A stretch of DNA of 64,000 bases from Viola odorata (taxonomy: Eukaryota; Streptophyta; Magnoliopsida; Malpighiales; Violaceae). The stretch is from positions 44,215,656-44,279,655 of the forward strand of contig OY829539.1 in the NCBI GenBank assembly GCA_963691705.1, read 5' to 3'. The notes beneath the pieces are model-generated. The model saw only the letters and a program-made list of their open reading frames with translations. It was not told the DNA's origin and did not search any database. This document shows, piece after piece, positions 1 through 12,036 of this stretch (the stretch's first letter is position 1; every line of letters begins with the position of its first letter). The translations under genes were made by a program, and so were the position numbers.

Positions 1-736
1 AAAATTGTTAGAAATTAAAATCAACACACATGTATACGTGTCTACATCACTTGCTCTTTATATGCCATGAAATTAATTGTTATACATTGATACATGTGTA
101 TGGTGGCTTCGATCCCACGGTTTATTTGCATTCATAAAAATGGTACTTTGCTAGTTTCATCCACGATAGAATCATGTAGTAATTAATTAATCATACATGT
201 CCCGATGATGATAAAGAGGGCTTTCGCTTTAGTAAAATACCAACGATTAATCAGTCCCGACAGTCCTGATCGGAAATAACAAAAATACTAAAGCGATGAA
301 TACCTCTGAGGGCCCATGGACAACCGAAAAGTGTCCCAATTTTCGTAATAAGATTTCGGTTGACACTCTACGATCGTTTACTCCGTAAATGATTAGAAAG
401 TGGCGCATTTCCGTACGCGGGATTGGTTGACGCTTTATAGTTACTTACTCATTTTCGTGTTTAAAAATGTTTTCCAAACACCTTTTTACCGGTAACCTTT
501 TAAGGATGTGACTCGGGTGCCTAACACCTTCCCGAGTCCATAATAACGACCTCAAACCCTTGTTCTTTGGTTTAAACCACATGTGCCTTAGTTTTTTTGT
601 TTTTTATGCCATGACGATTAGGTTCCCTAAACCTTAGAAAATAGGGTGGCGACTTCATTGCATTATGTGAAGCATCCATTTATGCTTAGCATCCGTCCCG
701 AACCTGTTCGCGTAAAATCAAAAAGGGGGTGTGACA
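1..736 (+). repeat. 3' end of a Tat/Ogre-like LTR (older partial copy)
   Basis: This stretch aligns by eye with 2485-3261, 41150-41933 and 44963-45427. All four share the block around the phrase ggtaaccttttaaggatg, the phrase gattaggttccctaaacc, and an end in TG(C/T)(A/G)ACA. It is the 3' third of an LTR of about 3 kb whose upstream part lies outside the window. After 736 the first bases of a primer-binding site (gtttggc) are still present, and the sequence then jumps into the body of another LTR. No coding sequence is seen. Confidence 0.8.
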
Positions 737-1068
737 GTTTGGCTCAAAACCATTGGATCAACATACTTTGACTCAAAGTATGCAAGATCAACGGCTCATT
801 CTTTCATTTCCACCCTTACCATCACCCATTCAGACCATTAAATCATTTTCATCATCGCGTACCCCTCTTTTCTTCATGAATTCAATGCCCCTTCTCCTTC
901 ACTTTTGCCACCTGTCGCTTCCTTTCCAATCAGTAAAACCTTCCCTTTCTTCCCAGCCACAAAACACAACTTGATCACCACTCCGGACTGCCCAAGCCAC
1001 TCGTCGTTGAAGCCCGCGCCCACGACCACGTGCATCAAATTCACCACATACTTCTCCGAGCTCTTGCC

Positions 1069-1076
1069 TATAAATA
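1069..1076 (+). promoter_or_regulatory. LTR promoter TATA box (TATAAATA)
   Basis: The motif TATAAATA sits in a GAGCTCTTGCC-TATAAATA-CCTCAGCTC context that is conserved in the second LTR copy at 8121-8128. Its place roughly 0.75 kb into the LTR fits a U3/R boundary. This is inferred from motif and conservation only. Confidence 0.6.
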
Positions 1077-1989
1077 CCTCAGCTCTTCACACTTCAAAAA
1101 GGGGGGCCAATTTCATGCTTTAGTCCCCCCTTTTATTTCATGCACTCTCCCTCTGCTTTGCTTTCAATTGCTTGCATTTTTATTAATTAATTGCCTTTGT
1201 CTTAATTAAATCAATTGCTCCTGTCTTATTGTCAATTAATTGCTCCTACCTCTGTTAATCAATTACTGTCTTTGTATCAACTTAATTTTTCCGCTCTACC
1301 TCGTTCAAATTGCTTGCTATTTTGATGATTTAAAAGCTTTGTATTAATTAATTTGCTTGCTAAATTTGCCTAATATTTTTGCTTAATTATATACTATTTT
1401 TTTGCTTAATTAATTTGCTGCTTTCGTTTATTTGATGCTGCTGTTGATTTAATTGATTGTTAATAGGGGCTTAATTTTGGTTTTTGGTCATTGTTTGTTG
1501 CAGGTTTGGTTGAAGGAAGAAGAAGAACAGTAGAAGGAGGGAAAGGTGATGGGCTGATGGCTGTTTTAATTTAAAGGAATGAAGGAGTGGGCCGCCATTG
1601 CTGGCCCAAGCGGAGGAAAGAAGCTGGGCAGCTTGCTGCTGGCCCATGCGGAAAGAAAAGGAAAGAAAGCTGGGTCGCGCCTGGCCCAGCGTGAGGAGAA
1701 GAGAAGGGATGCATCCTTGACGCAAGCCCAAGAGAAGAAGAAAGGGAGAGAATGGGTTGTTGCGTAAGCCCATGCGGGAAGGAAAAAAAGAAAGGAGCTC
1801 GGCTTGAGCCAAGCCCAAATGGAGAAGAAAAGAAGGAAGAAGGTGTTGTTGTTGCAAATTAAAGGTTATGGGCTTGGCTTTGTCTAATCCCATCTTGTTT
1901 AATTAATTAATTTGCTGGACTTGGCTTTGTCCAAGCCCAGCTATTTTTTTATCTTTTTCTTGGGCCCCCGGCCCATTAAACTTTTCGTA

Positions 1990-2230
1990 TAAGTTGTCTA
2001 CATTGTTTTCGTCATATTTAATTATTTATCAATTATTCGTATGCGATAAATAATTTGTTTGCTTTATTTTCGTCATTATTTATTAATTGCTTGTATGCGA
2101 TAAATAATTTGTTTGCTTTGTTTTCGTCATGTTAATTATTTATCAATTGCTCGTATGCGATAAATAATTTCTCTGTCTTATTTGTCATATTAATTATTTA
2201 CCAGTTGCTCGTACATGATAAATATTTGTT
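1990..2230 (+). repeat. Tandem array inside LTR, ~60-bp unit, about 4 copies
   Basis: Each unit contains TTTTCGTCAT, TTAATTATTTATCAATT, CGTATGCGATAAATAATTT and a spacer. Four units can be counted, the last one degraded. In LARD2 the matching position of the LTR carries a different array (40680-40870). Confidence 0.8.
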
Positions 2231-3264
2231 TTTTTTGTTTGCCATGTTTATTTAATTAATTGCTTACTTGTTCTTCAATAATCTAATAAATGTTTGTATG
2301 CCTTTTATTTACTATCTTCCGAACCATCACTAATAATCTCACTTTGTAGGTAAAATTTAAAGTCTTCGCTCGCAAGTACGCTTCCTACCTCTCTTTTATT
2401 TATTCAACATTTTTCGCAAATATTATTCGTATGCAAGCTATTTAGAAATGTTAAAAACTCATATCATAATTGTATGCATGATATTTAGAATTGTTAGAAA
2501 ATAAAATCAACGCACATGTTTACGTGTTTACCTCACTTGCTTTTATGCCATGAAATTAATTGTTATGTTTGCATTGATATATGAGCATGGTGGCTTCGAT
2601 CCCACACGGTTATTTGTATTCATTAAATTGGTATTATGCTAGTTTATCCATGATAAGATCACGTAGTCATTAATTAATCATGCATGACCTGATGATGATA
2701 AAGAGGGATCTCGCTTTAGTAAAAAAAAACCAATGATTAATCAGTCCCGACCAGTCCCGACTAGAAAGGATTAATCAGTCCCGAACGGTCCCTATCGGAA
2801 ATAACAAAAATGCTAAAGCGGTGAATACCTCTAAGGGCCCATAAATAATCGGAAAGTGGCCCAATTTTCGTAACAGGATTTCGGTTGACACTCTACGATC
2901 GTTTACCCTGTAAATGATTGGAAAGTGGCCAGATTCCGTGCACGGGATTGGTTGACATGCTGCAATTATTTACTCATTTTCATGATAAAAAATATTTTCC
3001 AAACACCTTTTTACCGGTAACCTTTTAAGGATGTCACTCGGGTGCCTAACACCTTCCCGAGTCCATAATAACGACCTCGAACCCTTGTTCTTTGGTTTAG
3101 ACCACATGTGCCTTAGTTTTTATATTTTTTATGCCATGACGATTAGGTTCCCTAAACCTTAGAAAATAGGGTAGCGACTTCATTGCATTATGCGAAGCAT
3201 CCATTTATGCTTAGTATCCGTCCTGAACCTATTCGCGTAAAATCGAAAAGGACGTGCAACAGTT

Positions 3265-3282
3265 TGGCGACTTCACTGGGGA
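3265..3282 (+). other. Primer-binding site, tRNA-Arg-like
   Basis: The sequence TGGCGACTTCACTGGGGA begins three bases after the LTR end. Ogre/Tat elements are described as priming from tRNA-Arg, and this site is of that kind. A second copy lies at 41937. The tRNA assignment is from memory of the family, not from alignment. Confidence 0.65.
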
Positions 3283-3769
3283 CTTTAGGATCGAAGCCGG
3301 CTTTTTTTAAGGTGTTTGTTTTTTTTATTTACTTGCTTTAATAAACTGTTTTCGTGATTATTTGTTATACGCTTTGATCAATTGTCATACCCATGCATAG
3401 TGCCCTACACCCAAGGGACAATTACCAAATAGGCTTAAGAGGGTAGTAGTGACGCCCTGGGACACGTGTCCTGGGTAGTGCTCACCAACCCCACTCGGAC
3501 GAACCCCTAAAATTAGTTGAAAGGTTGCCTGGTTCCGCAAGGAATCGGTTGACACTAGCCGACACTTTAGGGACCATTTTATGGTATCGTTCGGGAACTT
3601 TGCGGCCGTTAGAAATTAGTCAGAATCAGAGCCCCACCATATGCATCATGTTCGTGCATTTATACCATGTATTTATGTGTTACAGCTTTACCTTATGTTT
3701 ATATTGTCCTCACGTTTCATTTTTTAATTCACTAACATAAGAATTTTACTTCTCAAACCCCCACTTTCG

Positions 3770-4035
3770 TCAAATTTTATGTGGCGGTTCACACCCCATT
3801 TTTGTCAAATTTTGTACTTTCGTCAAAATTTTATGTGGTGGTTCACACCCCACTTTCGTCAAATTTTTATGTGGTGGTTCACCCCATTTTCGTCAACTTT
3901 TATGTGGTGGTTCACACCTCACTTTTCGTCAAATTTTATGTGGTGGTTCACACCCCACTTTTCGTCAAAATTTTGTGTGGCGGTTCACACCCCACTTTTC
4001 GTCAATTTTTTTTTGTGGCGATTCACCCCCCACTT
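3770..4035 (+). repeat. Tandem array, ~35-40-bp unit, about 7 copies
   Basis: Each unit reads roughly TTCGTCAAATTTT-ATGTGGTGGTTCACACCCCA. Unit length varies by a few bases, so open frames through it (3779-4111) are just repeated peptides. One degraded unit survives in LARD2 near 44080-44115. Confidence 0.85.
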
Positions 4036-6019
4036 TAATTTCGATCGCATAGACATGAAAGGAAGCTTCGCCATAGTCGAGCCTATGACTATAAACGAGG
4101 GCGCTTCGTAGGAGGAAACCCACGCGTTCTTTTCAATATTTCTATTTTTTTGTTAATTTTAAATTCAACATCTGGGGATACATTTTCTCTATGAATTTAC
4201 TATTTAACTATCTCTTCATTTCAGGTGCAACAAGACTTGTAAACTTGGGGGCAAGCGAGTGAAGTGAAGACCAAAAGAAGGCGTTGAAAAATGTCAAAGC
4301 TCATTTTTCAGGGAAGTTATCCTTTACGTTTTTGCAATTTCCCTTTCCGCAATTTATGTTTTCGCAATTTTCATTTCCGTAATTTTTTCTCACAATTTAC
4401 GTGTTGTAAGAGCGTGCGCGTAATGACTGTTAAGTTTCTTAGCTTTTGCCAAAAATACATATATCACTCAGTTTAAAAAAAAAGGGAAAAAAAGAAAAAA
4501 GAAAAAAGAAAAAACTACGTTTTTGAACATTCCTTAAGTTGTACATGTTCATCATTTTATCACGTCACAGATAACTTGTACGTTCATTAGACATTATATA
4601 AATATATATGATCTTGTCTGTTAACTCTTGTATCCATGGCATGTTTAGATGTAAGCAATCACAAACATATCCCTATGAGCATTTTAGGCCTTCACGCCTT
4701 GTTTTCTTTCATGAGTGTAAATGCTAAGTAAGTGCTAGTTAGATTTTCATAATATCCAGGGTGCATGAACCATCAGACATGGGATAGCAGTAAGATGACA
4801 TTGGACTTTGCTTTTGCTCTTCTTCCACATTTTCATTTTTAACTTTTGCCCTCAAACACATATTTTGTACACCATGTACGATTCTATCAAATACTCAAAA
4901 CCTCTCATTCTCCTAACCAAGTGAGTAGTGCTCGACTGGGACCGCTAAAACTGGAGTTGAAAATACTCATCAAGCAAGGGAATGACAAGGGAGCCCTTAG
5001 AGGGTCGCTGACAAATCAAGCGTCAGAAAGGGGCCGAATAAATCAAGGTTGGGAGGCTTCTGCCAATGACAGAGAGGGTGATTGGCCAAATAAATATTGT
5101 ACTTGCTTTACTTGCTAACAAAAAAAAACAAAAACAACAAAACAAAATGAGTGTTTAAAAAAAAGAAGGGAACACAATCAACAAAACAACAGCAGAAGCA
5201 AGTACATACAAAAAGGGGGGTCAAACATCAAAATGATCTCAAAAGGAAAAGAAATCGTTCCCCACGAATATTGAAGAACTTGGGCACAGTGCCCTCAAAA
5301 CAATCCAGAAGGAACATCTCAAGCAAAGATTCAACAATTTGTGCACTTTGCCCTCGTCGCAATCAAATCGTCGAGCATCGTTCACCGTAATTTGTCCTCA
5401 TCGCAATCAGTCATCGAGCACAAACTCATTAAAACCTTTTGTCAAAAAAAAAACACCATACTTTGTTCTACAAATTCCTCTCTCTCTCTTTTCTCCCTCG
5501 CAAAGTCCTCTTGATTATTAGCAGGCCAATGCATGTGCATCTTTCACTCGGATTGACATTGCAAATCTAATTCTTGTGCTATGTTTATTGCATTTTTAGG
5601 AGTGTAAACACATAGCCTTGTTTTCTGAGCGTGAGCGCAAACACTATATCCGGTAAGGGTTGCTTACGTTTACATGTCATGGGGAAGTCTTGTTCTTGAG
5701 GTCGTTATTTCCTGAACAAGACGCAGACGTTATCTAGACTTGAATTAAATCATGTTTATATAATGAAAAATTGGACGAACGTGTTTCCAAGAAAATGCTT
5801 GAATTTACTTCTCTTAAACAAAGAGGTCATTTTCGGTCCAAACAAAAGACTGGGGGGCAAGCCGAGGTTTAAATGTAGGAATACACAATGTTTCTTACAT
5901 TATCATTTGCTCTCTCTCTTTTCATATGTTGCTGCTTTCGTGTTTGCTTCTCTCCTATTTGCAGAATACAGATACACTTTGATGGAATCACGCCTCGCTA
6001 TCGGGTCTTCGATGAAGAA

Positions 6020-6330
6020 ATCGTTGTAATGCCCTTATCTTGGATTTTCGTCAAAATCCAATCAACATCGAATGGAGAACGTTACCACTCCTCAATCATG
6101 GGTCTTAGATCACAACATCGTTGTAATGCCCTCGTCTTGGATTTTTGCCAAAATCTAACCAATCAACAATCGAATGGAGAACGTTACCATTCCTCAAACA
6201 TGGGTCTTCGATCACAACATCGTTGTAATGCCCTCATCTTGGATTTTCATCAAAATCCAATCATTCGAATGGAGTACGTTAAAAATCCAATCATTCGAAT
6301 GGAGTACGTTACCACTCCCAAATCAAATTT
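6020..6330 (+). repeat. Tandem array, ~90-110-bp unit, about 3 copies
   Basis: Each unit holds TTGTAATGCCC, TTGGATTTTC, CAAAATCCAATC, GAATGGAGAACGTTACCA and GGGTCTT-GATCACAACATCG. A shorter 32-bp subrepeat (AAAATCCAATCATTCGAATGG) is duplicated at 6253-6310. Confidence 0.8.
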
Positions 6331-6434
6331 GTATGGTGGATCACGTTCCCTCACATTCAAACCAACCTCAGTTCGCACGGTAAGTTTGAGGTAAGACCTA
6401 CTTTCTCTTTTACACCCTTTTTCAAAAACATCAT

Positions 6435-6825
6435 TCTGCACCCAATTAGCGTTAGCGGTCCATCCCCACGCCATGTCTTTTAAATTTTCGTAAGCGGTTC
6501 GTCCCCACACTGTGTCTTTTAAATTAGCGTAAGCGGTCCGTCCCCACGCCATCCCACGCCATGTCTTTTAAATTTGCGTAAGCGGTTCGTCCCCATGCCT
6601 TGTTTTTTAAATTAGCGTAAGCGGTCCGTCCTCACGCCATGTCTTTTAAATTTGCGTAAGCGGTTCGTCCCCATGCTTTGTCTTTTAAATTAGCGTAAGT
6701 GGTTCGTCCCCGCGCTTTGTCTTTTAAATTAGCGTAAGCGGTCCGTCCCCACGCCTTGTCTTTTAAATTAGCGTAAGCGGTCTATCCCCACGTCATGTCT
6801 TTTAAATTAGCCTAAGCGATTCATA
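6435..6825 (+). repeat. Tandem array, ~39-bp unit, about 10 copies
   Basis: Each unit reads CTTTTAAATTAGCGTAAGCGG then TCCGTCCCCACGCC-TTGT, with alternating GGTCC/GGTTC variants. This suggests a higher-order two-unit pattern. No coding function is indicated. Confidence 0.85.
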
Positions 6826-6929
6826 CCACCCCCGCTATCAAATCAACATCAAAACAAAGGTACGTTATCGTCAATCAATATCCGAGCGAATGTGCATTAC
6901 AACTCTCATTTATATTTCTGCATATCCAA

Positions 6930-7215
6930 ATTCTCCTCCTTGAGCGACTACTTTCCTGTCTATCTAAATACTCCTCCTTGAGCGACTATGTCTTTCAATT
7001 CATGTCTATCTAAATACTCCTCATTCAATTCCTGTCTATCTACTACTCCTCCTTGAGCGACTATATCTTTACATTCCTGTCTATCTACTACTCCTCCTTG
7101 AGCAACTATATCTTTAAATTTCTATCTATCTACTACTCCTCCTTGAGCGACTATATTCTCACATAATTCTACATTTCTGCATAATTACTACTCCTCCTTG
7201 AGCGACTATATTTTA
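6930..7215 (+). repeat. Tandem array around TACTCCTCCTTGAGCGACTAT, about 6 copies
   Basis: The phrase CTCCTCCTTGAGCGACTA recurs with spacers containing CCTGTCTATCTA. Unit lengths are irregular (about 40-60 bp). Confidence 0.8.
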
Positions 7216-7354
7216 CTTTTTCGCATAATTCCACGTCTCAACCGATTATGATGCATTCAAAATGAGGTAATACTTGGGGCAACTGTCTTTACTGCTAATC
7301 AAAAATCTCAGTTACACTGCATTTTTTATCAGACAGTAAAGAGGGGGCAACTAT

Positions 7355-8990
7355 TGATAGACGATTTTTGACACACGTTTTAGCACTTTTTTCGTTTATC
7401 GCATTATTAGTTTGTTTAAATTGAATCTCTGTCGATTTTCGATCATTTGTTGTTTATCTTACTATTCTGCTTCATTTCGCATTATTTTAGTTTTTCGCCT
7501 TTTTTCGTCATTTCGAACTATTATCAGGTTCCGGACGAGCTTTTAGGCTTTAAATAAAATATTATCGGTTTGTAGCCTGACCCCTATTAGGCCCGAACGA
7601 GCTTTTAGGCTTTCAATAAAATATTTCCATTTAGGGAGTAGAGTTCGAATTTTCATTCACGTCATTTTATTCCTTGCCTTTTATTACACGTCGTAGTCAT
7701 TTTCGTTCGAATTTATTATCAGTTTTTACGAGATTTCTCGTACTAATAGTTCAAACCAATTAATTAAGCATTAAGCATTTTTTCACTCAATTTGATCACA
7801 GCCGTTGGATCAACATACTTTGACTCAAAGAATGCAAGATCAACGACTCATTCTTTCCTTTCCACCCTTACCATCACCCATTAAGACCATTAAATCATTT
7901 TCATCATCACGTACCCCTCTTTTCTTCATGAATTCAATGCCCCTTCTCCTTCACGTTTGCCACCAGTCGCTTCCTTTCCAATCAGTAGAATCTTCCCTTT
8001 CTTCCCAGCCATAAAACACAACTTGCTCACCACTCCGGACTGCCCAAGCCACTCGCCGTTGAAGCCCGTGCCCATGACCACTCGCATCAAATTCACCACA
8101 TACTCCTTCGAGCTCTTGCCTATAAATACCTCAGCTCTTCACACTTCAAAAAGGGGGGGGCAATTTCATGCTTTAGTCCTCCCTTTTATGTCATGCACTC
8201 TCCCTCTACTTTGCTTTCAATTGCTTGCATTTTTACTAATTAATTGCCTATGTTTTAATTAAATCAATTGCTCCTGTCTTATTGTCAATTAATTGCTCCT
8301 ACCTCTGCTAATCAATTACTGTCTTAGTGTCAACTTAATTTTGCCGCTCTACCTCGTTCAAATTGCTTGTTGTTTTGATGATTTAAAAGCTTTGTATTAA
8401 TTAATTTGCTTGCTAAATTTGCCTACTGTTTTTGCTTAACTATATATTGTTTTTTTGCTTAATTAATTTGCTGCTTTCGTTTATTTGATGTTGCTGTTGA
8501 TTTAATTGATTGTTGATAGGGGCTTAATTTTGATTTTTGGTCATTATTTGTTGCAGGTTTGGCTGAAGGAAGAAGAAGAACAGTAGAAGAAGGAGGGAAA
8601 GGTGATGAGTTGATGGTTGTTTTAATTTAAAGGAATGAAGGAGTGGGCCGCCATTGCTGGCCCAAGCGGAGGAAAGAAGCTGGGCAGCTTGCTACTGGCC
8701 CATGCGGAAAGAAAAGGAAAGAAAGCTGGGCCACGCCTAGCCCAACGTGAGGAGAAGAGAAGGGTTGCGTGCTTGACGCAAGCCCAAGAGAAGAAGAAAT
8801 GGAGAGAATGGGCTGTTGCGCTAACCCATACGGGAAGGGAAAAAAAAAAGGAGCTCGGCTTGAGCCAAGCCCAAATGGAGAAGAAAAGAAGGAATAAGGT
8901 GCTACTGCTGCAAATTAAAGGTTATGGGCTTGGTTTTGTCCAAGCCCATCTTGTTTAATTAATTAATTTGCTGGGTTTGGCTTTGTCCAG
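7355..8990 (+). repeat. 3' LTR of LARD1, truncated
   Basis: It begins with TG after a polypurine tract (GTAAAGAGGGGGCAAC) and matches 753-1940 from position 7805 on. It stops abruptly at 8990 after CTTTGTCCAG, at the point that corresponds to about 1940 in the first LTR. The final ~1.3 kb of the LTR is missing. The break coincides with a foldback sequence. Confidence 0.85.
8121..8128 (+). promoter_or_regulatory. LTR TATA box, second copy
   Basis: TATAAATA in the same conserved context as at 1069. It lies 766 bp from the LTR start. Confidence 0.6.
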
Positions 8991-9100
8991 TTTTGTGAAT
9001 TTATAGATACTTTCTTGTTTATATGAGATGTACATACATAACCAAAGCAAAAATAAATTGAATCTCATGTGGAAAAGAAAGTATCTGTAAATTCACAAAA
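8991..9100. repeat. Foldback (imperfect inverted repeat, 39-nt arms)
   Basis: Arm 8991-9029 and the reverse complement of 9062-9100 agree at about 33 of 39 positions, around a 32-nt loop. The arms begin TTTTGTGAATTTA-AGATACTTTCTT. It lies exactly at the LTR break. It could be a small MITE or a hairpin RNA precursor. No target-site duplication is evident. Confidence 0.7.
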
Positions 9101-11304
9101 TTAGATCTGACTTTTGCTACCCTCAATTCACGCATAAACTATTTTAGTTCCAAAATCTTGCACAACTTTCATTAAAAATAACTAAGTGCTTACAACTTGC
9201 CTACTTGATAGTTGACAACAACGATGAGGAGACGATGGTGAAGAGGCAATGATGAGGAGGCGACAGTGATGAGTAGACAATGAGAAGGCGATAAGCAATA
9301 GTGAGGAGGTGATAATAAGGATGATGTCGACGACGAATAAGGTGATCAAAATCTCTAATTTTAGGTTTTGGGCATTGAAAAGAAATGTCCAGGAGTGACT
9401 AGGGACTGGAGACGGAGATTAGCTGCTTAAGTCGTCTGTCTGAGTGTTTTGTTCTTTTTTTTTTCTCTTCAATTTAATACAAAAATGACGTCATTTTTTA
9501 TTTTTTTTTTAAATGTGCACGAATCGGGCGGTTTGATGCAAACCACTTAATTCGTTCGGCTCATATAAAAACTGGTTGAATCGAATTTTTTACATTTTTG
9601 GTCTATTAGTTCGAATTGACCTAATTTTCTTGTAATTTCCAATTTTTCCAGTCAAACTGGGTGGTCCGACTAGGTTTTATAACTATGATTTTAAGGACTT
9701 TTAGAAGAATGAAAAATATTGGGGGCGAAAATAAAAGATTGATAAAAAAGGATACAACTTTAATGACTAATATGGAAGAGAAAAAAATTAGGAAATTGTA
9801 GCCCCTCCGGGTCGTAATAGTATGAACTTGGTCGTAATAGTATGAACTCATGTTTTTGGGTCCACGGTAACCGCTTGAACCGTTAGCGATTCAACGGTTT
9901 TGTGACTGATTTAGAGGTTTTTTAAAGTTTGATGTAAATATAAATAGTCAATTATTTATAGCTTAAAGTTAAAGACCGATGACTTTAACTTATTTCAATA
10001 ATTCATTTATAGATCTACAACACTCTAATTTCCTTTCTAATTAAAGAACTACAAGGCTCTAAAATTTCATCAATGAACCCAAACATATTTTTTTAATTTC
10101 CATACTAAAAACAAATATGGATTATTTTATAAAAAAAAATCTATCAATTACTTTATTTATGATGCATATTTAAAATGAAATGAAAATAAATTATCTTAAT
10201 TAAGTAATTGATATTTTACTTTAAAAAAATATTTTTCAGTAATAAGTAACAGGGGAGCTAGTGGCAGAAAGTTAGTATTAATATGTTATTTCCTTTATGG
10301 GAAACATAACGCTATTGATAAAAGGTTTTTTCTACTATTTTCAACATAGTTTGACGGTATTAATGTCCAACTAATTAAGATGGTTAGATTTAATTTTAAT
10401 GGCGTCAAATAAATTATTATTTTAATTAAAAATTAACTTATTTATGAAAAGTAAGAGGAAGAGTCGTGGGCTTGCATTTTAGTTCAAATAGAAACCATAA
10501 AGAAGTTTGAACTTGCATTTTAGTTATATACAAAACAAATCGATTATTTAGACAAAATAATATCAACAAATAGTTTCTCATATTACTTTTTTTTTTAAGA
10601 GGTAAAAAAATAATTTCTTTAGTATTTTTTCCATTTTGATATTATAATTGTTTTTATAAGCTTCATATTATAATTGAAAGAAGATTCATGCAATTTTTAG
10701 AAATTAAAAAATAATTTAATTAAAATAGTTATATCAAACATGACCTATTTAGAACACTTATAAACATATGTAAACATAAAAACCTTAAAGTTTATCTTTT
10801 TTTATTCATAATTATTTCCTTACTCTACTGTTCATTGAGAGTCTCTTTTGATATTGTTGGTTCTTCTCAAATTCCCTCACTGTTGGTCAGAAAAAATAAA
10901 TAAAACTGCCGCGTACGCTGACTTCACAGCTAACTCAGCACGGTGTTAGGGTGAGTGGCCAAATAAAATACTGTATCACAAGTAGAGGGGCCAAACTTCT
11001 GTATGTTGCAGAATTAAGATGCTCTTACCTACTGTACATATGATCCTATGCCAGTGCCAGAACTTGTTTGTGCTCTTTCGGAGCTTTATTGTGTCCAATC
11101 CCAACAAATTAACTCAAAATGAGAACAACTAACTTCTAAAGAAACAATAAGAAAGAGCTTCTAAAGAGTGGTAGGAGTCGGAGTTCATTCATCTGCAACA
11201 ACGAGATATCTACTAATTCGACAGAAAGTTGATTCAATAACTCTGCTCGCGTGGAAACTTGAAAATGAGTCTATAACTCTACTTTTACTATTTTCCATGT
11301 GATC
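9101..11304. other. AT-rich stretch without recognisable genes
   Basis: No coding similarity is seen on either strand. A purine-rich GATGAGG-type stretch lies at 9215-9350, a direct repeat of GGTCGTAATAGTATGAACT at about 9811-9850, and many A/T runs at 9950-10860. It is probably decayed intergenic DNA downstream of the BTS pseudogene. Confidence 0.5.
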
Positions 11305-11540
11305 TTACCGAGGTATCGTAGGACAGTCGCGATTTGTGGCTGCATTCTTGATCACTCTTGTGTTGTAAGATCCACAAAACCCACACTTGTGATATAGCTA
11401 GTGGAATTTTGCAGTGCCCTTCTTATCACAGTCATTGCACAGTATATACTGCATTGTTTATAAATACTTAGGCTCCTTCAAAAGCAACTATAATAAAGGA
11501 CTTTTCAACTTTCTAAGGACTAGCCTATAAAAGCTACAGA

Positions 11541-11735
11541 AACGAGTATGGGCTCGGGAAAAGGAGCTCCTGAGTATTGGGTTGTTGTAGTTAAACCGGG
11601 CAGAAAACTTTATGAACTCGGTGGGGTAGCAAAAAATATAGCCAAAAAAGCTATTGAAATAGCAGGTTCAAAAATACCTATACGAAATCAATTCATCATT
11701 TCGGGATAGGGATTAGGAATATAGAACAAAAGGAA
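11541..11735 (+). pseudogene. rpl16: Chloroplast rpl16 3' end (NUPT), diverged
   Basis: In frame from 11548, 54 codons to the stop at 11707-11709 read like the C-terminus of chloroplast ribosomal protein L16 (GSGKG-PEYW, VVKPGR, then [11 protein letters not shown] at the end). The spacer after the stop (GGGATTAGGAATATAGAA) also looks like the chloroplast rpl16-rpl14 spacer. Several E-to-K and R-to-K type changes, as from G-to-A mutation, mark it as an old nuclear copy. It lies in the last intron of the BTS pseudogene. Confidence 0.8.
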
Positions 11736-12036
11736 AAAGGCCCGGGCCGTCGAGATGAAATAGATGGGAGATGAGAATGTGTTCACTTCGTGAACTCGAG
11801 TAAAAGAATAGTCATTGACTCAACAGCTAGAAGAAAGAAAGAAAATCAACTTTTCAATCAATGTCCCTTAGTAGATCAATTAAAAGTAAGTTTCAATCGC
11901 AACCCTTGTAAGCTGTAATCAATTCCGGGGTAAAGAACCTGTTTCATACTGGAAAAACTAATCCAAGTAGAAATAAATGTAATTACTTTAATATTTGCTG
12001 GAGTGCAAAAGAAACTACACTTCACGTAGAAGCAGA

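Larger units (their letters stand above)
745..3261 (+). repeat. 5' LTR of LARD1, lacking its first ~450 bp
   Basis: Positions 753-1940 match 7805-8990 closely, and 2485-3261 matches the LTR end at 1-736. Compared with the 3' LTR start at 7355, about 450 bp of the LTR 5' end are missing here, because the left neighbour is joined directly at 736-745. The LTR carries a TATA box, a run of purine-rich GGCCC-containing sequence (1580-1960) and a short tandem array (1990-2230). It ends in TGCAACA just before a primer-binding site. Short open frames here, such as 1579-1767, are also present in the other LTR copy and look like chance frames in repeat DNA. Confidence 0.85.
3262..7354 (+). mobile_element. 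LARD1 internal region, non-coding, Tat/Ogre-like
   Basis: About 4.1 kb between the two LTRs shows no gag or pol similarity in any frame, so the element is non-autonomous (a large retrotransposon derivative). Positions 4040-4850 match 44100-44955 of LARD2, which shows the two share a family core. The region holds a primer-binding site at its left edge, four distinct tandem arrays, purine runs (4470-4515, 5110-5170) and a polypurine stretch (about 7338-7350) directly before the 3' LTR. Open frames here read through repeats and are not supported as genes. Confidence 0.8.

Noticed and set aside
1471..1893. Open frames in both LTR copies (for example KEWAAIAGPSGGKKLG at 1579 and 8635)
   Set aside because: They are read from conserved LTR DNA on either strand with low-complexity composition and no protein family.
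3779..4111. Repetitive frame with MWWFTPHF-like peptides
   Set aside because: It is a translation of a ~36-bp tandem array in a non-coding element.
3770..7215. CRISPR-like repeat-spacer arrays
   Set aside because: Repeats are directly tandem without unique spacers, in a eukaryotic LTR element.
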